Shown here piece by piece: positions 19,458-27,906 of a DNA stretch of 64,000 nucleotides. Location: positions 558,001-622,000 of the forward strand of contig NZ_KB891994.1 in assembly GCF_000373625.1 (NCBI RefSeq). Reading direction: 5' to 3'. A model generated the notes under the pieces. That model did no database searches, had not been told where the DNA came from, and saw only the letters and a list, made by a program, of their open reading frames with translations. Position numbers and translations under genes: made by a program. Position 1 is the stretch's first letter. The number at the start of each line of letters is the position of its first letter. The stretch is from Streptomyces sp. LaPpAH-108 (GTDB taxonomy: Bacteria > Actinomycetota > Actinomycetes > Streptomycetales > Streptomycetaceae).

Positions 19458-20055
19458 CCCGCCCGTCACTTACGTGCCCCACACGGTGACGCAGTCGGCC
19501 AAGATCGTGATAGCCGGCGGGTTCGGGGTCGGCAAGACAACCTTCATCGGCAGCGTGTCCGAGGTACGGCCGCTGCGCATGGAGGAACCCATCACCGAGG
19601 TCAGCGTCGGCATCGACGACATGCGCGGCACCCCGGACAAGACCACCACCACCGTCGGCATGGACTTCGGCCGCATCCATCTGGCCGACGGCGCCCTGGC
19701 GTTGTACCTGTTCGGGCTGCCGGGCCAGGTCCGCTTCAAGCCGCTGTGGGAGGACCTGTCCGAGGGCGCGCTCGGCTGTCTCGTCCTGGCCGACACCCGG
19801 GACCTGGACGCCAGTCACGGCGCCCTCGGCCTCCTGGAGGACCGGGGCACGCCGTACGCGGTGGCGATCAACACCTTTCCGGACGCCCCGGTCTACGCCG
19901 AGGCGGAGCTGCGCGAGGCGCTGGCCCTCGATCCCGGCACTCCGCTCACCACCTGCGACGCCCGCGACCGCGTCTCCTCCCTGCGCGCCCTGATCACCCT
20001 CACGGAACACCTGGTCGGTCTCAGCCCCACCGCGTCCCTGGAGCCCCTGCGATGA
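19435..20055 (+). CDS. cvnD: Conservon Ras-like GTPase CvnD
   Basis: A 206-aa small GTPase (DUF/ATP-GTP binding, MglA-like). It carries the P-loop GGFGVGKTT near residue 28, a switch region with TTTVGMDFGRI, and LFGLPGQVRF in place of the DXXG motif. The usual NKXD is replaced by NTFPD, which is normal for conservon GTPases. It lies inside cvnC's 3' end and overlaps the first P450 gene by ATGA, so all conservon genes are one translational chain. Confidence 0.93.
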   Translation: MDFDNSSDPPVTYVPHTVTQSAKIVIAGGFGVGKTTFIGSVSEVRPLRMEEPITEVSVGIDDMRGTPDKTTTTVGMDFGRIHLADGALALYLFGLPGQVRFKPLWEDLSEGALGCLVLADTRDLDASHGALGLLEDRGTPYAVAINTFPDAPVYAEAELREALALDPGTPLTTCDARDRVSSLRALITLTEHLVGLSPTASLEPLR

Positions 20056-21257
20056 CCTCCGCCGACCCTCAGGCACCGGCCCGAATCCCGCTGTACGCAC
20101 CGGAGTTCGCCGCCGACCCGCACGCCGCCTACGAGCGGATGCGCACCACGTACGGCACGCTGGTGCCCGTCGAGCTGTCCCCCGGTATCCCCGCCACCCT
20201 GGTGATCGGCTACGACGCCGCGCGCCGCATCCTCAACGACCCGCTGCGCTTCCCCGCCGACCCCCGGGTGTGGCAGAAGGCGGTGCCGCGCACCTGCCCG
20301 GTGCTGCCGATGATGGAGTGGCGGCCCAACGCGCTGCGCAGCGGCGGCACCGAGCACGCCCGCTACCGGGGCGCCAACACCGCGAGCCTCGACGCGGTGG
20401 ACCAGCACCAGCTCCGGGCGCTGGTCGAGACGATCGCGGAGGAGGCGATCGCCGGATTCGGCGACACTGGGCGGGCCGACCTGCTCACGCAGTACGCGTG
20501 GCCGATCAGTTTCCGGGTGCTGAGCGCGCTGCTCGGCTGCCCGGACGACATCGGGGCGCGCATCGCGGACGGCATGGCGAAGATCTTCGAGGCGAAGGAC
20601 GCCGACCACGGCAACGCCCTGCTCGCCCAGGCCATCGGCGAGCTGGTGGGCCTGCGCCGCGAGCGGCCCGGCGACGACGTGACCTCCCGGCTCATCCTGC
20701 ACGAAGCCGCCCTGGACGACGAGGAGATGGCCCACCAGCTCGTCACGCTCTACGGCGCGGGCATCGAGCCGCTGACCAACCTCATCGCCAACACCCAGCT
20801 GAAGCTCCTCACCGACGACGACTTCTCGGCCGAACTCCACGCCGGGCAGTCGACGTTGCGCGACGCGCTGGACACCGTCCTGTACAGCGACCCGCCGATG
20901 GCGAACTACTGCATCAGCTATCCGCCGTACCCCACGGACATCGACGGCTGTCTGCTCCCGGCCCACCAGCCGGTGGTGATCTCCCTGTCCGCGTGCAACA
21001 ACGACCCCGAACTCACCCTCGGAATGCCCGCGTCGAGCGTCAGCGGCAACCGCGCCCACCTGGCGTGGAGCATCGGCCCCCACACCTGTCCGGCGCGCTC
21101 GCACGCGTATCTGATCGCGGAGACCGCGCTGAGTCATCTCCTCGACGCCATCCCCGAGATGGACCTCGCCGTCCCGGCGTCCGAACTGCGGTGGCGCCCC
21201 GGCCCGTTCCACCGCGCCCTGGAAGCCCTCCCCGTCCTGTTCCCCGTCCATCGCTGA
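20052..21257 (+). CDS. Conservon-linked cytochrome P450, CYP157-like, lacking EXXR
   Basis: A 401-aa P450 coupled to cvnD by ATGA. The heme-thiolate cysteine is retained in IGPHTCPARSHAYLIAETAL. The K-helix position normally holding EXXR reads DALDTVLYSDPP, so the invariant Glu and Arg are both absent. The I-helix reads YGAGIEPLTN without the usual acid-Thr pair. Loss of EXXR is an established property of the CYP157 family, whose members pair with CYP154 in conservons. Catalytic activity cannot be assumed. Confidence 0.9.
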   Translation: MTSADPQAPARIPLYAPEFAADPHAAYERMRTTYGTLVPVELSPGIPATLVIGYDAARRILNDPLRFPADPRVWQKAVPRTCPVLPMMEWRPNALRSGGTEHARYRGANTASLDAVDQHQLRALVETIAEEAIAGFGDTGRADLLTQYAWPISFRVLSALLGCPDDIGARIADGMAKIFEAKDADHGNALLAQAIGELVGLRRERPGDDVTSRLILHEAALDDEEMAHQLVTLYGAGIEPLTNLIANTQLKLLTDDDFSAELHAGQSTLRDALDTVLYSDPPMANYCISYPPYPTDIDGCLLPAHQPVVISLSACNNDPELTLGMPASSVSGNRAHLAWSIGPHTCPARSHAYLIAETALSHLLDAIPEMDLAVPASELRWRPGPFHRALEALPVLFPVHR

Positions 21258-21266
21258 AGGAGCCCC

Positions 21267-22517
21267 GTGCCCGAACAGTCGATATCCGCGACCGAGCAGT
21301 CCGTCCTCGTCCTCGACCCCACCGGCGCCGACCACCACGCCGAGCTCAAGGCGCTGCGCGCCCGGGGTGCCGCCACCCAGGTGGACATCCTCGGCGTCAC
21401 CGCGTGGTCCGTGACCGACCCCGACCTCCTCAAACAACTCCTGACCAGCCCCGACGTGTCCAAGGACGCCCGTGCGCACTGGCCCGGGTTCCAGGACGCG
21501 CTGACCAGCTGGCCGCTCATTCTCTGGGTCGCGGTCAGCAACATGTTCACCGCGTACGGCGGCGACCACCGCAGGCTGCGCCGCATGGTCGCGCCCGCCT
21601 TCAGCGCCCGCCGCATCGCCGTGCTCAAACCGGTGGTCGAGGACACGGTGGCGGGTCTCCTGGACGCCCTCGCCGCCCGTCCGGCGGACGAAGTCTCCGA
21701 TCTGCGCGAGCAGTTGGCGTACCCGCTGCCCATCACCGTGATCGGCCGCCTCATGGGCGTCCCCGTGGACCAGACCGCCGTCTTCCGCACCACGGTGGAC
21801 GGTGTCTTCGACACCACGCTGAGCACCGAGGAGGCCATGAAGAACACGGCCGGCCTCTACGCGGCGCTGGACGAGCTGATCGCGGCCAAGCGCGCCGAGC
21901 CCGGCGACGACATGACCTCCCTGCTGATCGCCACCCGCGACGAGGAGGGTGACGACACGGGCATGACGGACGAGGAGCTGCGCGACACCCTGCTGCTGGT
22001 GATCAGCGCCGGGTACGAGACCACGGTCAACGCCATCGACCAGGCCGTCACCGCCCTGCTGGCCGACCGCGAGCAGCTGGAGCACCTGCGGGCCGGGCGC
22101 GCGACGTGGGAGGACGTGGTCGAGGAGACGCTGCGGTTCGAGCCCTCGGTCAAGCACCTGCCGCTGCGCTACGCCGTCCGGGACATCACGCTGCCCGACG
22201 GCCGGGTCATCGCCGAGGGCGACGCGATCCTCGCCTCCTACGCCGCCGCCAACCGCCACCCGGACTGGCACGGCGCGACCGCCGACCAGTTCGACGTGAC
22301 CCGCCTCTCCAAGGAGCACCTGGCCTTCGGTCACGGCGTGCACTTCTGCATCGGCGCGCCGCTCGCCCGCATGGAGATCGCCGCCGCGCTCCGGCAGCTC
22401 TTCGAGCGCTTCCCGGACATGGAACCGGCGGTGCCCGCCGACGAGTTGAAGCCGGTCCACTCCCTGATCAGCAACGGTCACCAGAGCCTGCCGGTACGGC
22501 TGCGTCCGGCCGGCTGA
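21267..22517 (+). CDS. Cytochrome P450, CYP154-like
   Basis: A 416-aa canonical bacterial P450: I-helix SAGYETTVN, K-helix EETLRFEP (EXXR present), and heme loop LAFGHGVHFCIGAPLAR. The opening pattern VLDPTGADHHAELKALRARG resembles the CYP154 family. It follows the EXXR-less P450 by 9 nt with AAGGAG before its GTG, so it is the terminal gene of the conservon operon. A redox partner gene is not visible nearby. The substrate is unknown; CYP154 enzymes are often able to hydroxylate steroids or macrolide-like compounds. Confidence 0.92.
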   Translation: MPEQSISATEQSVLVLDPTGADHHAELKALRARGAATQVDILGVTAWSVTDPDLLKQLLTSPDVSKDARAHWPGFQDALTSWPLILWVAVSNMFTAYGGDHRRLRRMVAPAFSARRIAVLKPVVEDTVAGLLDALAARPADEVSDLREQLAYPLPITVIGRLMGVPVDQTAVFRTTVDGVFDTTLSTEEAMKNTAGLYAALDELIAAKRAEPGDDMTSLLIATRDEEGDDTGMTDEELRDTLLLVISAGYETTVNAIDQAVTALLADREQLEHLRAGRATWEDVVEETLRFEPSVKHLPLRYAVRDITLPDGRVIAEGDAILASYAAANRHPDWHGATADQFDVTRLSKEHLAFGHGVHFCIGAPLARMEIAAALRQLFERFPDMEPAVPADELKPVHSLISNGHQSLPVRLRPAG

Positions 22518-22529
22518 CCCGCGCGACGG

Positions 22530-22570
22530 CCCGGGCCGCCGCGCGAGGTGCGTACGCGCGGCGGCCCGGG
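22530..22570 (+). terminator. Strong terminator closing the conservon operon
   Basis: A perfect 16-bp GC inverted repeat (CCCGGGCCGCCGCGCG and its complement) with a 9-nt loop, 13 nt after the stop of the last P450 gene. No T-tract follows, as is usual in Streptomyces. Confidence 0.8.
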
Positions 22571-22596
22571 CGGCCCGCTCCCGCTCCCGACACGGT

Positions 22597-23334
22597 TCAG
22601 CGTCCCAGATGGACGACGCCCGCCCAGTGGGCCGGGGCGGTCATGGTGTCGCCCCGCTCGCGCAGGGACGCCTCGACGCGGGCGACACGGTCCTCGAAGG
22701 CGCGGGCGAGCGGTTCCGGAAATCCGCCCGGGGCTCGGCGCCCGGGGTCGCGCATCCAGCGCTGGGCACGGCGCAGCGCCTCGGCGGGCTCGCGGCCCAC
22801 GCTCGGGTGGTGGTGGAAGACGGTCATCAGGAAGCCGAGGCGATGATCGCGCTGGTGCGGGCGGCGACGACATTGCCGACACAGCAGGCCAGCGAGACGC
22901 AGACACCGCGCGGGGAATCCGCGCCGGAACCGGGCCCGCTCGGGGCGCCCCCCGGCCAGGTCCAGCTCCCCGATCCGGTCGATCCCCAGCCCCCCGCCCG
23001 GCAGCTCAATCCGGGCACGCCACGACTCCGTCACATCGGCCACCAGATGCGCGGCGATGTCCACGACCGTGAACCTCCGCCGCGCGTCGGCGAGTTGACC
23101 GAGCAGTCAGGGCCCCGTGGCCTCGCCGGACGCGGGCACGACCACGTCGGGACAGACCGCCTCGTGCAGCAGACCGGTCGCGGCCCAGACGGCCTCCTTG
23201 CCCGTGAGCCCGTTGACCAGCAGGACGTCCCGGCCGGGCCCGACCCGGGGAAGGGCGGAGGCGGCGATGCGCTGACGGGCGATGGCTGTCTGGTTTCTTC
23301 CCGGTGGGGCGAATCGACATGCGGTACGCCCCAC
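22597..23334 (-). pseudogene. Decayed gene with CHAT-like C-terminus
   Basis: The minus strand encodes fragments of one protein spread over several frames. The clearest part (22597-22830) reads LMTVFHHHPSVGREPAEALR, then AQRWMRDP and a final WAGVVHLGR. This is the layout of the C-terminal end of CHAT (caspase-like) peptidase domains. Upstream, the piece SLACCVGNVVAARTSA is found in another frame, so at least one frameshift separates them. I infer a broken CHAT-type gene facing away from the three-gene module. The family assignment is moderate. Confidence 0.5.
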
Positions 23335-23619
23335 CGGGCGACGCCATCCAGCCAGGCCACGACGCGTCCGCGCGGCCCACGCCGCTCGAACGCCGCCGAA
23401 TTCGACCCCGCCGAAGACCTAAGGCTCCTGACCCGTTACACGACCACCCCCGGCGGAACCAGTTCGAATAAACCCCCGAACAGGGCGTGCCACGCAACCC
23501 TCCCCACCACCCCCAGAACTGGCAAAATCCCCTCTTCATCTCCGAACCCCCCGAAAACCTAACCTTGGTGACGATCTCCAGCCGCTCCACGGCACGACCA
23601 CACACCCGGGGGAATCACC

Positions 23620-24153
23620 ATGACGGACCAGCTCTCGCTGGCGACCGTGGCCACGACCGCGCTGCCCCAGATCTTCGGCTTCCTGTTCGGCCGCCTCGGA
23701 GAAGCACTCGACCGGCGCGCGGAATCCCGCGAGGAGGAGGAGTTCCGCCCGGCGCTCGCGGAGCCTCCGGCCCCCTACGTCCTCCGCCCGGAGGCCCTGA
23801 CCGGCGAACGCGTCGCCCGACTCTCGGGTGCGGAGCGGGAGTTGGACGTGTACCGGCGCAACCCCGGCCTCATCAGGCCGGAGGACGCGAACCTGGTGCG
23901 GACGCTGAGCCAGGTGCGCGACGACCTCGAAGCGGTCTACGGGCAGCGCTTCACCTTCGCGGGCGAGCGCCGCCCGGCGGCCGGAGTCCGGGTCGTCCAG
24001 CGGGTGGACGAGGTAGAGGCGAACGCCGTGGCCCGGGGTGTCACGGCGCGGCGCGTGACCGACCGGGCCGCCGTCGACATCGAGCAGACCACGCGGACCG
24101 TGCGTCCCGGCGGTGAACTCACCGGTCTCGACGTCGACGGCACCCTCGGCTGA
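23620..24153 (+). CDS. Uncharacterised protein, first gene of a three-gene module
   Basis: A 177-aa protein beginning MTDQLSLATVATTALPQIFG; the N-terminal 30 residues are hydrophobic (ALPQIFGFLFGRL) and could insert in or lie on a membrane. The remainder is charged and helical, with ERELDVYRRNPGLI and VRTLSQVRDDLEAVYGQRFTF. Short proteins with a similar N-terminal FGFLFG-type helix occur next to STAND ATPases and proteases in streptomycetes. The start has GGGGGA six bases upstream. Function unknown. Confidence 0.8.
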   Translation: MTDQLSLATVATTALPQIFGFLFGRLGEALDRRAESREEEEFRPALAEPPAPYVLRPEALTGERVARLSGAERELDVYRRNPGLIRPEDANLVRTLSQVRDDLEAVYGQRFTFAGERRPAAGVRVVQRVDEVEANAVARGVTARRVTDRAAVDIEQTTRTVRPGGELTGLDVDGTLG

Positions 24154-24206
24154 AGCCACGCCGGTTCCGCGCACGTCTCGACATCACGGGGTCAGGAATG
24201 CACGAC

Positions 24207-26450
24207 ATGAACGACGAACAGCCCACGCCGCCCGACCCGTTGGGCCTGGCCGCGCTGCTGGAGAGCGACGCGGTCGCCCGGCTGCGCCAGCTCGCCCTGC
24301 TGAACTTCGGTGAGATGAACGCCGTCAAGGTCAGCGCGGGATTCGACATGCCGCTCGAACACGGCGCGTTCTCCGACGACTTCATGGAGGCGGTGCGCGC
24401 CGTCTTCGTCGCCCCGGAGGTCGGGGCGGTGGGGGACGCGGATTTCGACGCGCTCTACCGGTCGTGGAAGCAGCCCGGTTCGATCACCGTGCTCGCCGAG
24501 GGCCCCGGCAAGGGCCGTACCACCACCGCCCGCGCCCTGCTGGCCGAACTGCGCCACGAGCACCCGGACGTACAGGTCGGCCAACTCGGCTTCGGCGCCT
24601 CCCCCGACTTCCCCGCGCACCGGATCCCCCACACCACCGACTGGGCGTACGTGCTGGAACTCCCGCCCGACGAGGACGGTTTCGCGGTGGCCGACACCTT
24701 CGGCGCGAACCTCGGCCAGCTGCGGGACCACCTGGCCCGGCGCAGGGCACGGCTCGTCGTGCTGACCACCCCGGAGCAGTGGCGGCGCATCGGCACCGGC
24801 GCCCCGGAGGGCACCCGGCAGCACCTGGGTACGCCGCCCCCGCTGGAGATCGCCCGCAGCTGGCTCCGGGCGGAGTCCCCCGGCTTCCCGGTGGAACGGT
24901 GGCTCCAGGACCGGGACATCGCGGCGCTGCTGGAAGGACAGCCCCCGGTGGACGTGCTGGAGATCGTCGGCCACATCCTGCACGCCCACCGCTCGAACGA
25001 CAGCAGGCTGCCGAACCTGGAGACGCTGGCGCGGAAGTACCGCCGCGAGGACGGCACGCCGTTCGACCGTCAGGTGCTGAGCGTGCTCGCCGCACGGTCC
25101 AACTGGCGTGTTCAGCTGCTCAGTTGGCACCGCAAGCACGGGCGTACCAGCTTCCAGCGCAACTTCCTGCTGTCCTGTGCGGCGCTGCGGGGCGCCCCGG
25201 TCGCCCATCTCTACACGGGTGCGGCCGACTTGGGGAGGCAACTGGGTGAGGGGGATGTCGCCCTCGACGGCCAACGGGAGCCCGGCGTCATCGAGATGGT
25301 CGACTCCATCGACGCGGAACTGGCGGAGGACGACACGGTCACCTTCGACCGGCCGGACTGGGACGACGCGGCGCTGGAGTACTTCTGGGTGGACCGGCCG
25401 CTGTCCCGTACCGGGTTCCTCACCTGGCTGGCGGAGGCACCGCTGAAGACCGACCGGCGCGCCCTGGACACCCTGAGCGCCGCTCAGCAGCGGGCGATGG
25501 CGCTGCGGATCGGCTCGTTCGCCGTGCAGTGGGCCGTACGCCAGCGGCGGCAGGAGCCGTTGCGCGTGCTCGCGCGGGCCTGGAAGGGGAAGGCGCCGTG
25601 GCCCTGGTTCGTCGAGGTCCTCACCTCCGCCAGTGTCCATACCGCGAGCGCGTCGTACCTCCACGAGATGCTGCTGCAGTGGGCGCGGGACGGAGACGCG
25701 GCCCAGCGTCTCGCCGTGGTCCAGGTGTGCGCCGGGGAGTTCGGCAGGCAGCACACCGTGAAGGCGCTGACCCGGCTGCGCCACGCGGCCAGGGCCCAGG
25801 ATCCTGAGGTACGTGTCGCGCTCCGGCAGGCGGTGGAGGCGCTGTGGTCCGAACCCACCGCCCGCCGCACCCTCTTCGCCTACGTCGTGTCCTGGTGCGG
25901 CACCGAGGCGACGAGGGAGGCCGGGCGCGAGACCTTCCGTACCCTGGCCGCCACCACGGACGACGACGCCGCCGACCTCCCGGTCCTGCTCACCCGCGAC
26001 GGCGCCAGCGACTTCACCCCGTCGACGGCGGACCTCACCACCGGCTGGCGCGCGGTGCTGCGCGGTGCGCGCGGGCTCGGACCGGACGACCCGGACGACC
26101 CGGACGACGCCGACGCGACGGCCGTCCGGCTCTGGCTGGACGCGGCCCGGCGCTATCCAGGACTGCTGGGCGAAGTCCTCAGCGTCCTCGCCACGGCGGT
26201 CCGCACCGAAGCCGACGAGGAACCGGCCGCGTGCGCGGAGAGCCCGCGCGACCGGCTCCGGGCGATCGTCCGTACCTGGGCCCGGACCCCGGATCCCGAG
26301 GCGTCCTCGCCCGACGCGGCCGAGCTGCCGGACCGCGCACCGAGCCGTGCGGACGTGTACGCGGCGCTGACCCAGCAGCTGGACGACGGCCTCGTGGACG
26401 GTTTCCGGAGCCGTCTGACCCGCGCCGACGAAGCGGGGGCCCCGGCGTGA
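24207..26450 (+). CDS. Large uncharacterised protein with a P-loop-like motif
   Basis: A 747-aa protein. EGPGKGRTTTARALLAELR near residue 96 resembles a Walker A loop but has Arg where Lys is normal (GKGRTT), so nucleotide binding is uncertain. A Walker B-like ARLVVLTTPEQW occurs near 185. The middle and C-terminal parts are long and helical with many Trp residues and an Asp-Pro repeat (DDPDDPDDAD). No catalytic domain is recognised. ATG at 24207 is preferred over 24198 because AGGA lies nine bases before it. The stop overlaps the next start (GTGA). Confidence 0.8.
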   Translation: MNDEQPTPPDPLGLAALLESDAVARLRQLALLNFGEMNAVKVSAGFDMPLEHGAFSDDFMEAVRAVFVAPEVGAVGDADFDALYRSWKQPGSITVLAEGPGKGRTTTARALLAELRHEHPDVQVGQLGFGASPDFPAHRIPHTTDWAYVLELPPDEDGFAVADTFGANLGQLRDHLARRRARLVVLTTPEQWRRIGTGAPEGTRQHLGTPPPLEIARSWLRAESPGFPVERWLQDRDIAALLEGQPPVDVLEIVGHILHAHRSNDSRLPNLETLARKYRREDGTPFDRQVLSVLAARSNWRVQLLSWHRKHGRTSFQRNFLLSCAALRGAPVAHLYTGAADLGRQLGEGDVALDGQREPGVIEMVDSIDAELAEDDTVTFDRPDWDDAALEYFWVDRPLSRTGFLTWLAEAPLKTDRRALDTLSAAQQRAMALRIGSFAVQWAVRQRRQEPLRVLARAWKGKAPWPWFVEVLTSASVHTASASYLHEMLLQWARDGDAAQRLAVVQVCAGEFGRQHTVKALTRLRHAARAQDPEVRVALRQAVEALWSEPTARRTLFAYVVSWCGTEATREAGRETFRTLAATTDDDAADLPVLLTRDGASDFTPSTADLTTGWRAVLRGARGLGPDDPDDPDDADATAVRLWLDAARRYPGLLGEVLSVLATAVRTEADEEPAACAESPRDRLRAIVRTWARTPDPEASSPDAAELPDRAPSRADVYAALTQQLDDGLVDGFRSRLTRADEAGAPA

Positions 26451-27166
26451 GGTGGCCGAGTCGGCGCCGTACCCCGTCCGTCCACGCCTTCACCGACGTG
26501 TGCGAGAGCCGGGACGCGGGGCTCGCCTTCGAGGTGTCCGCCCGCGTCGAGTGGCGCTGGTCGCGGCGGGGACCGGCACCGGCCGACGCCCCGCTGATCG
26601 CCGGGCAGCTGGCGCGGCAGCTCGTCGAGAAGACGCTGGGCGAGTGGTCCGTACTGCGCCCGCACGCGGCCGAGCAGGATCTGGCGGCCGTACTGCGGGA
26701 CGCGGTCCCGCTGGGCGGCGATGTGACGGTGACCGGTGTGACGGCCGCCCTGCATGCCGACGCCCCCGTGGTGGCGGCGGCCCGGCGCAAACAGCAGACC
26801 CGCCACGCCTGTGAACTCGACGAACTCGAACGCCGTCAGGCCCGCGCCCGCATGGAGTTCCTTCGCGACGAACTCCTCGCCGACCCGTCCTCGGCCCGGC
26901 TGTACACCCTGCTCCCGCCGTCCCCGCGCCTGGGCGGGCCGCTGCCCGGCACCGATCCGGCCGAGCTGGACGAGCTGGTCCGCCAGGTGCACCGCTGGCA
27001 CCCGGAGTCACGCTGGGTCGTGATCGCCCAGGTGCTCCAGGTCTACGGCGAGCGCATCACCGAGGCAGCCGTCCAGGATCATCTGAAGATCCTGCGCGCC
27101 ATGCTGGCCGCCCGGGGCCACCACGACCTGGCCGCGCAGGTCGCCGCCGTCGTGGCCCGCGGATAG
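26447..27166 (+). CDS. Uncharacterised SPFH-like/coiled-coil protein, third gene of the module
   Basis: A 239-aa protein whose GTG overlaps the previous stop by 4 nt. An N-terminal beta-rich part (FEVSARVEWRWSRRG) is followed by GEWSVLRPHAAEQDLAAVL, then a charged helix from residue 100 (ARRKQQTRHACELDELERRQ) typical of the stalk after an SPFH-type domain. A C-terminal segment resembles helices that follow it. Membrane scaffolding is a guess from this resemblance. With the two upstream genes it forms a coupled unit of unknown role. Confidence 0.75.
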   Translation: MRWPSRRRTPSVHAFTDVCESRDAGLAFEVSARVEWRWSRRGPAPADAPLIAGQLARQLVEKTLGEWSVLRPHAAEQDLAAVLRDAVPLGGDVTVTGVTAALHADAPVVAAARRKQQTRHACELDELERRQARARMEFLRDELLADPSSARLYTLLPPSPRLGGPLPGTDPAELDELVRQVHRWHPESRWVVIAQVLQVYGERITEAAVQDHLKILRAMLAARGHHDLAAQVAAVVARG

Positions 27167-27174
27167 CCCACCGC

Positions 27175-27678
27175 TCAGCAGCCGCCCTCCGCCACCAGCG
27201 CCTCCCGCTGCGCCGTCCGCGCCACCCGCGCGAGCAGCCGGCGCAGTTGGCGGGCGTCGGGTTCGTCGAGGTCGGCCAGGAGGCGGGACTCGGCGCGGGA
27301 GATGCGGGCGCGGGCCTGGTCGAGGAGGGTGCGGCCCTCGTCGGTGATCAGGACCTGGCGGGCGCGGCGGTCGCGGGGGTCGGGCCTGCGGGTGATGAGC
27401 CCGCGCGCTTCGAGGTCGTCCAGCAGGTAGGTCATGACGGTGCGGTCGAGATGCACCTGTCGGCCGAGGGCGAGCTGGGAGGGCGGCTCGCCGGAGGCCA
27501 GGGCGACCAGGACCAGATAGCCCCTCGGCCCGCCGGGCAGATCCTCGACCGAGCTGGTGGCCACGCGGCGGAACGCGGTGGAGACCATGCGGATGCTCCA
27601 GCCCAGGTCCGCTGCGAGGCCGGTGTCCTCTGCGGGCGGTCCGGCGTCGGCTGCGGAAGGCGTGTTGCTCACGGGCAC
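27175..27678 (-). CDS. MarR-family transcriptional regulator
   Basis: A 167-aa MarR protein with the winged helix PSQLALGRQVHLDRTVMTYL followed by DLEARGLITRRPDPRDRRAR. MarR dimers bind palindromes and are released by small phenolic or oxidising ligands. It is divergent from an SDR gene; a perfect 11-bp inverted repeat lies between the two, 27 nt from this start. GTG at 27678 is used; GTG at 27672 is an alternative. It ends 8 nt from the convergent three-gene module. Confidence 0.92.
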   Translation of the reverse strand: MPVSNTPSAADAGPPAEDTGLAADLGWSIRMVSTAFRRVATSSVEDLPGGPRGYLVLVALASGEPPSQLALGRQVHLDRTVMTYLLDDLEARGLITRRPDPRDRRARQVLITDEGRTLLDQARARISRAESRLLADLDEPDARQLRRLLARVARTAQREALVAEGGC

Positions 27679-27704
27679 AACCTATCGCACGATCCTGCCG
27701 ACTC

Positions 27705-27733
27705 ACAGATGTTCTTGCGAACAGAACATCTGT
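27705..27733. promoter_or_regulatory. Inverted repeat, probable MarR operator
   Basis: Two perfect 11-bp arms, ACAGATGTTCT and AGAACATCTGT, separated by 7 nt. It is AT-richer than its surroundings and lies in the shared MarR/SDR promoter region. Spacing and symmetry fit binding by a MarR dimer that represses both genes; this is inference from position and symmetry. Confidence 0.75.
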
Positions 27734-27763
27734 CGCGCATAGTTTCTGGCAGGGGCTGCGCCG

Positions 27764-27868
27764 CACACGTGCGGCGGACACATGTGTGCCGCGCCGATGT
27801 GTGCCGAGCACATGCACGCCGACCACATACGCGCCAAGCACATAGGTGCCGCGCACACCTGCGACGCG
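27764..27868. repeat. Seven tandem 15-bp repeats between MarR and SDR genes
   Basis: Seven contiguous degenerate copies of a 15-bp unit close to CACATGYGYGCCGNG (for example 27779-27793 and 27839-27853). Each copy has a CACA or CGAT start and a GCC core. An eighth, poorer copy may follow at 27869. The array lies in the 5' leader of the SDR gene and upstream of its start. The unit is not a multiple that fits a known riboswitch; role unknown. Confidence 0.85.
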
Positions 27869-27906
27869 CAGCCCATGTGGACACGCAAGGAAAGTGGGAT
27901 TTCGCG

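Noticed and set aside
19893..22481. Long antisense frame over the P450 genes
   Set aside because: Same cause; the plus-strand P450 motifs are unmistakable.
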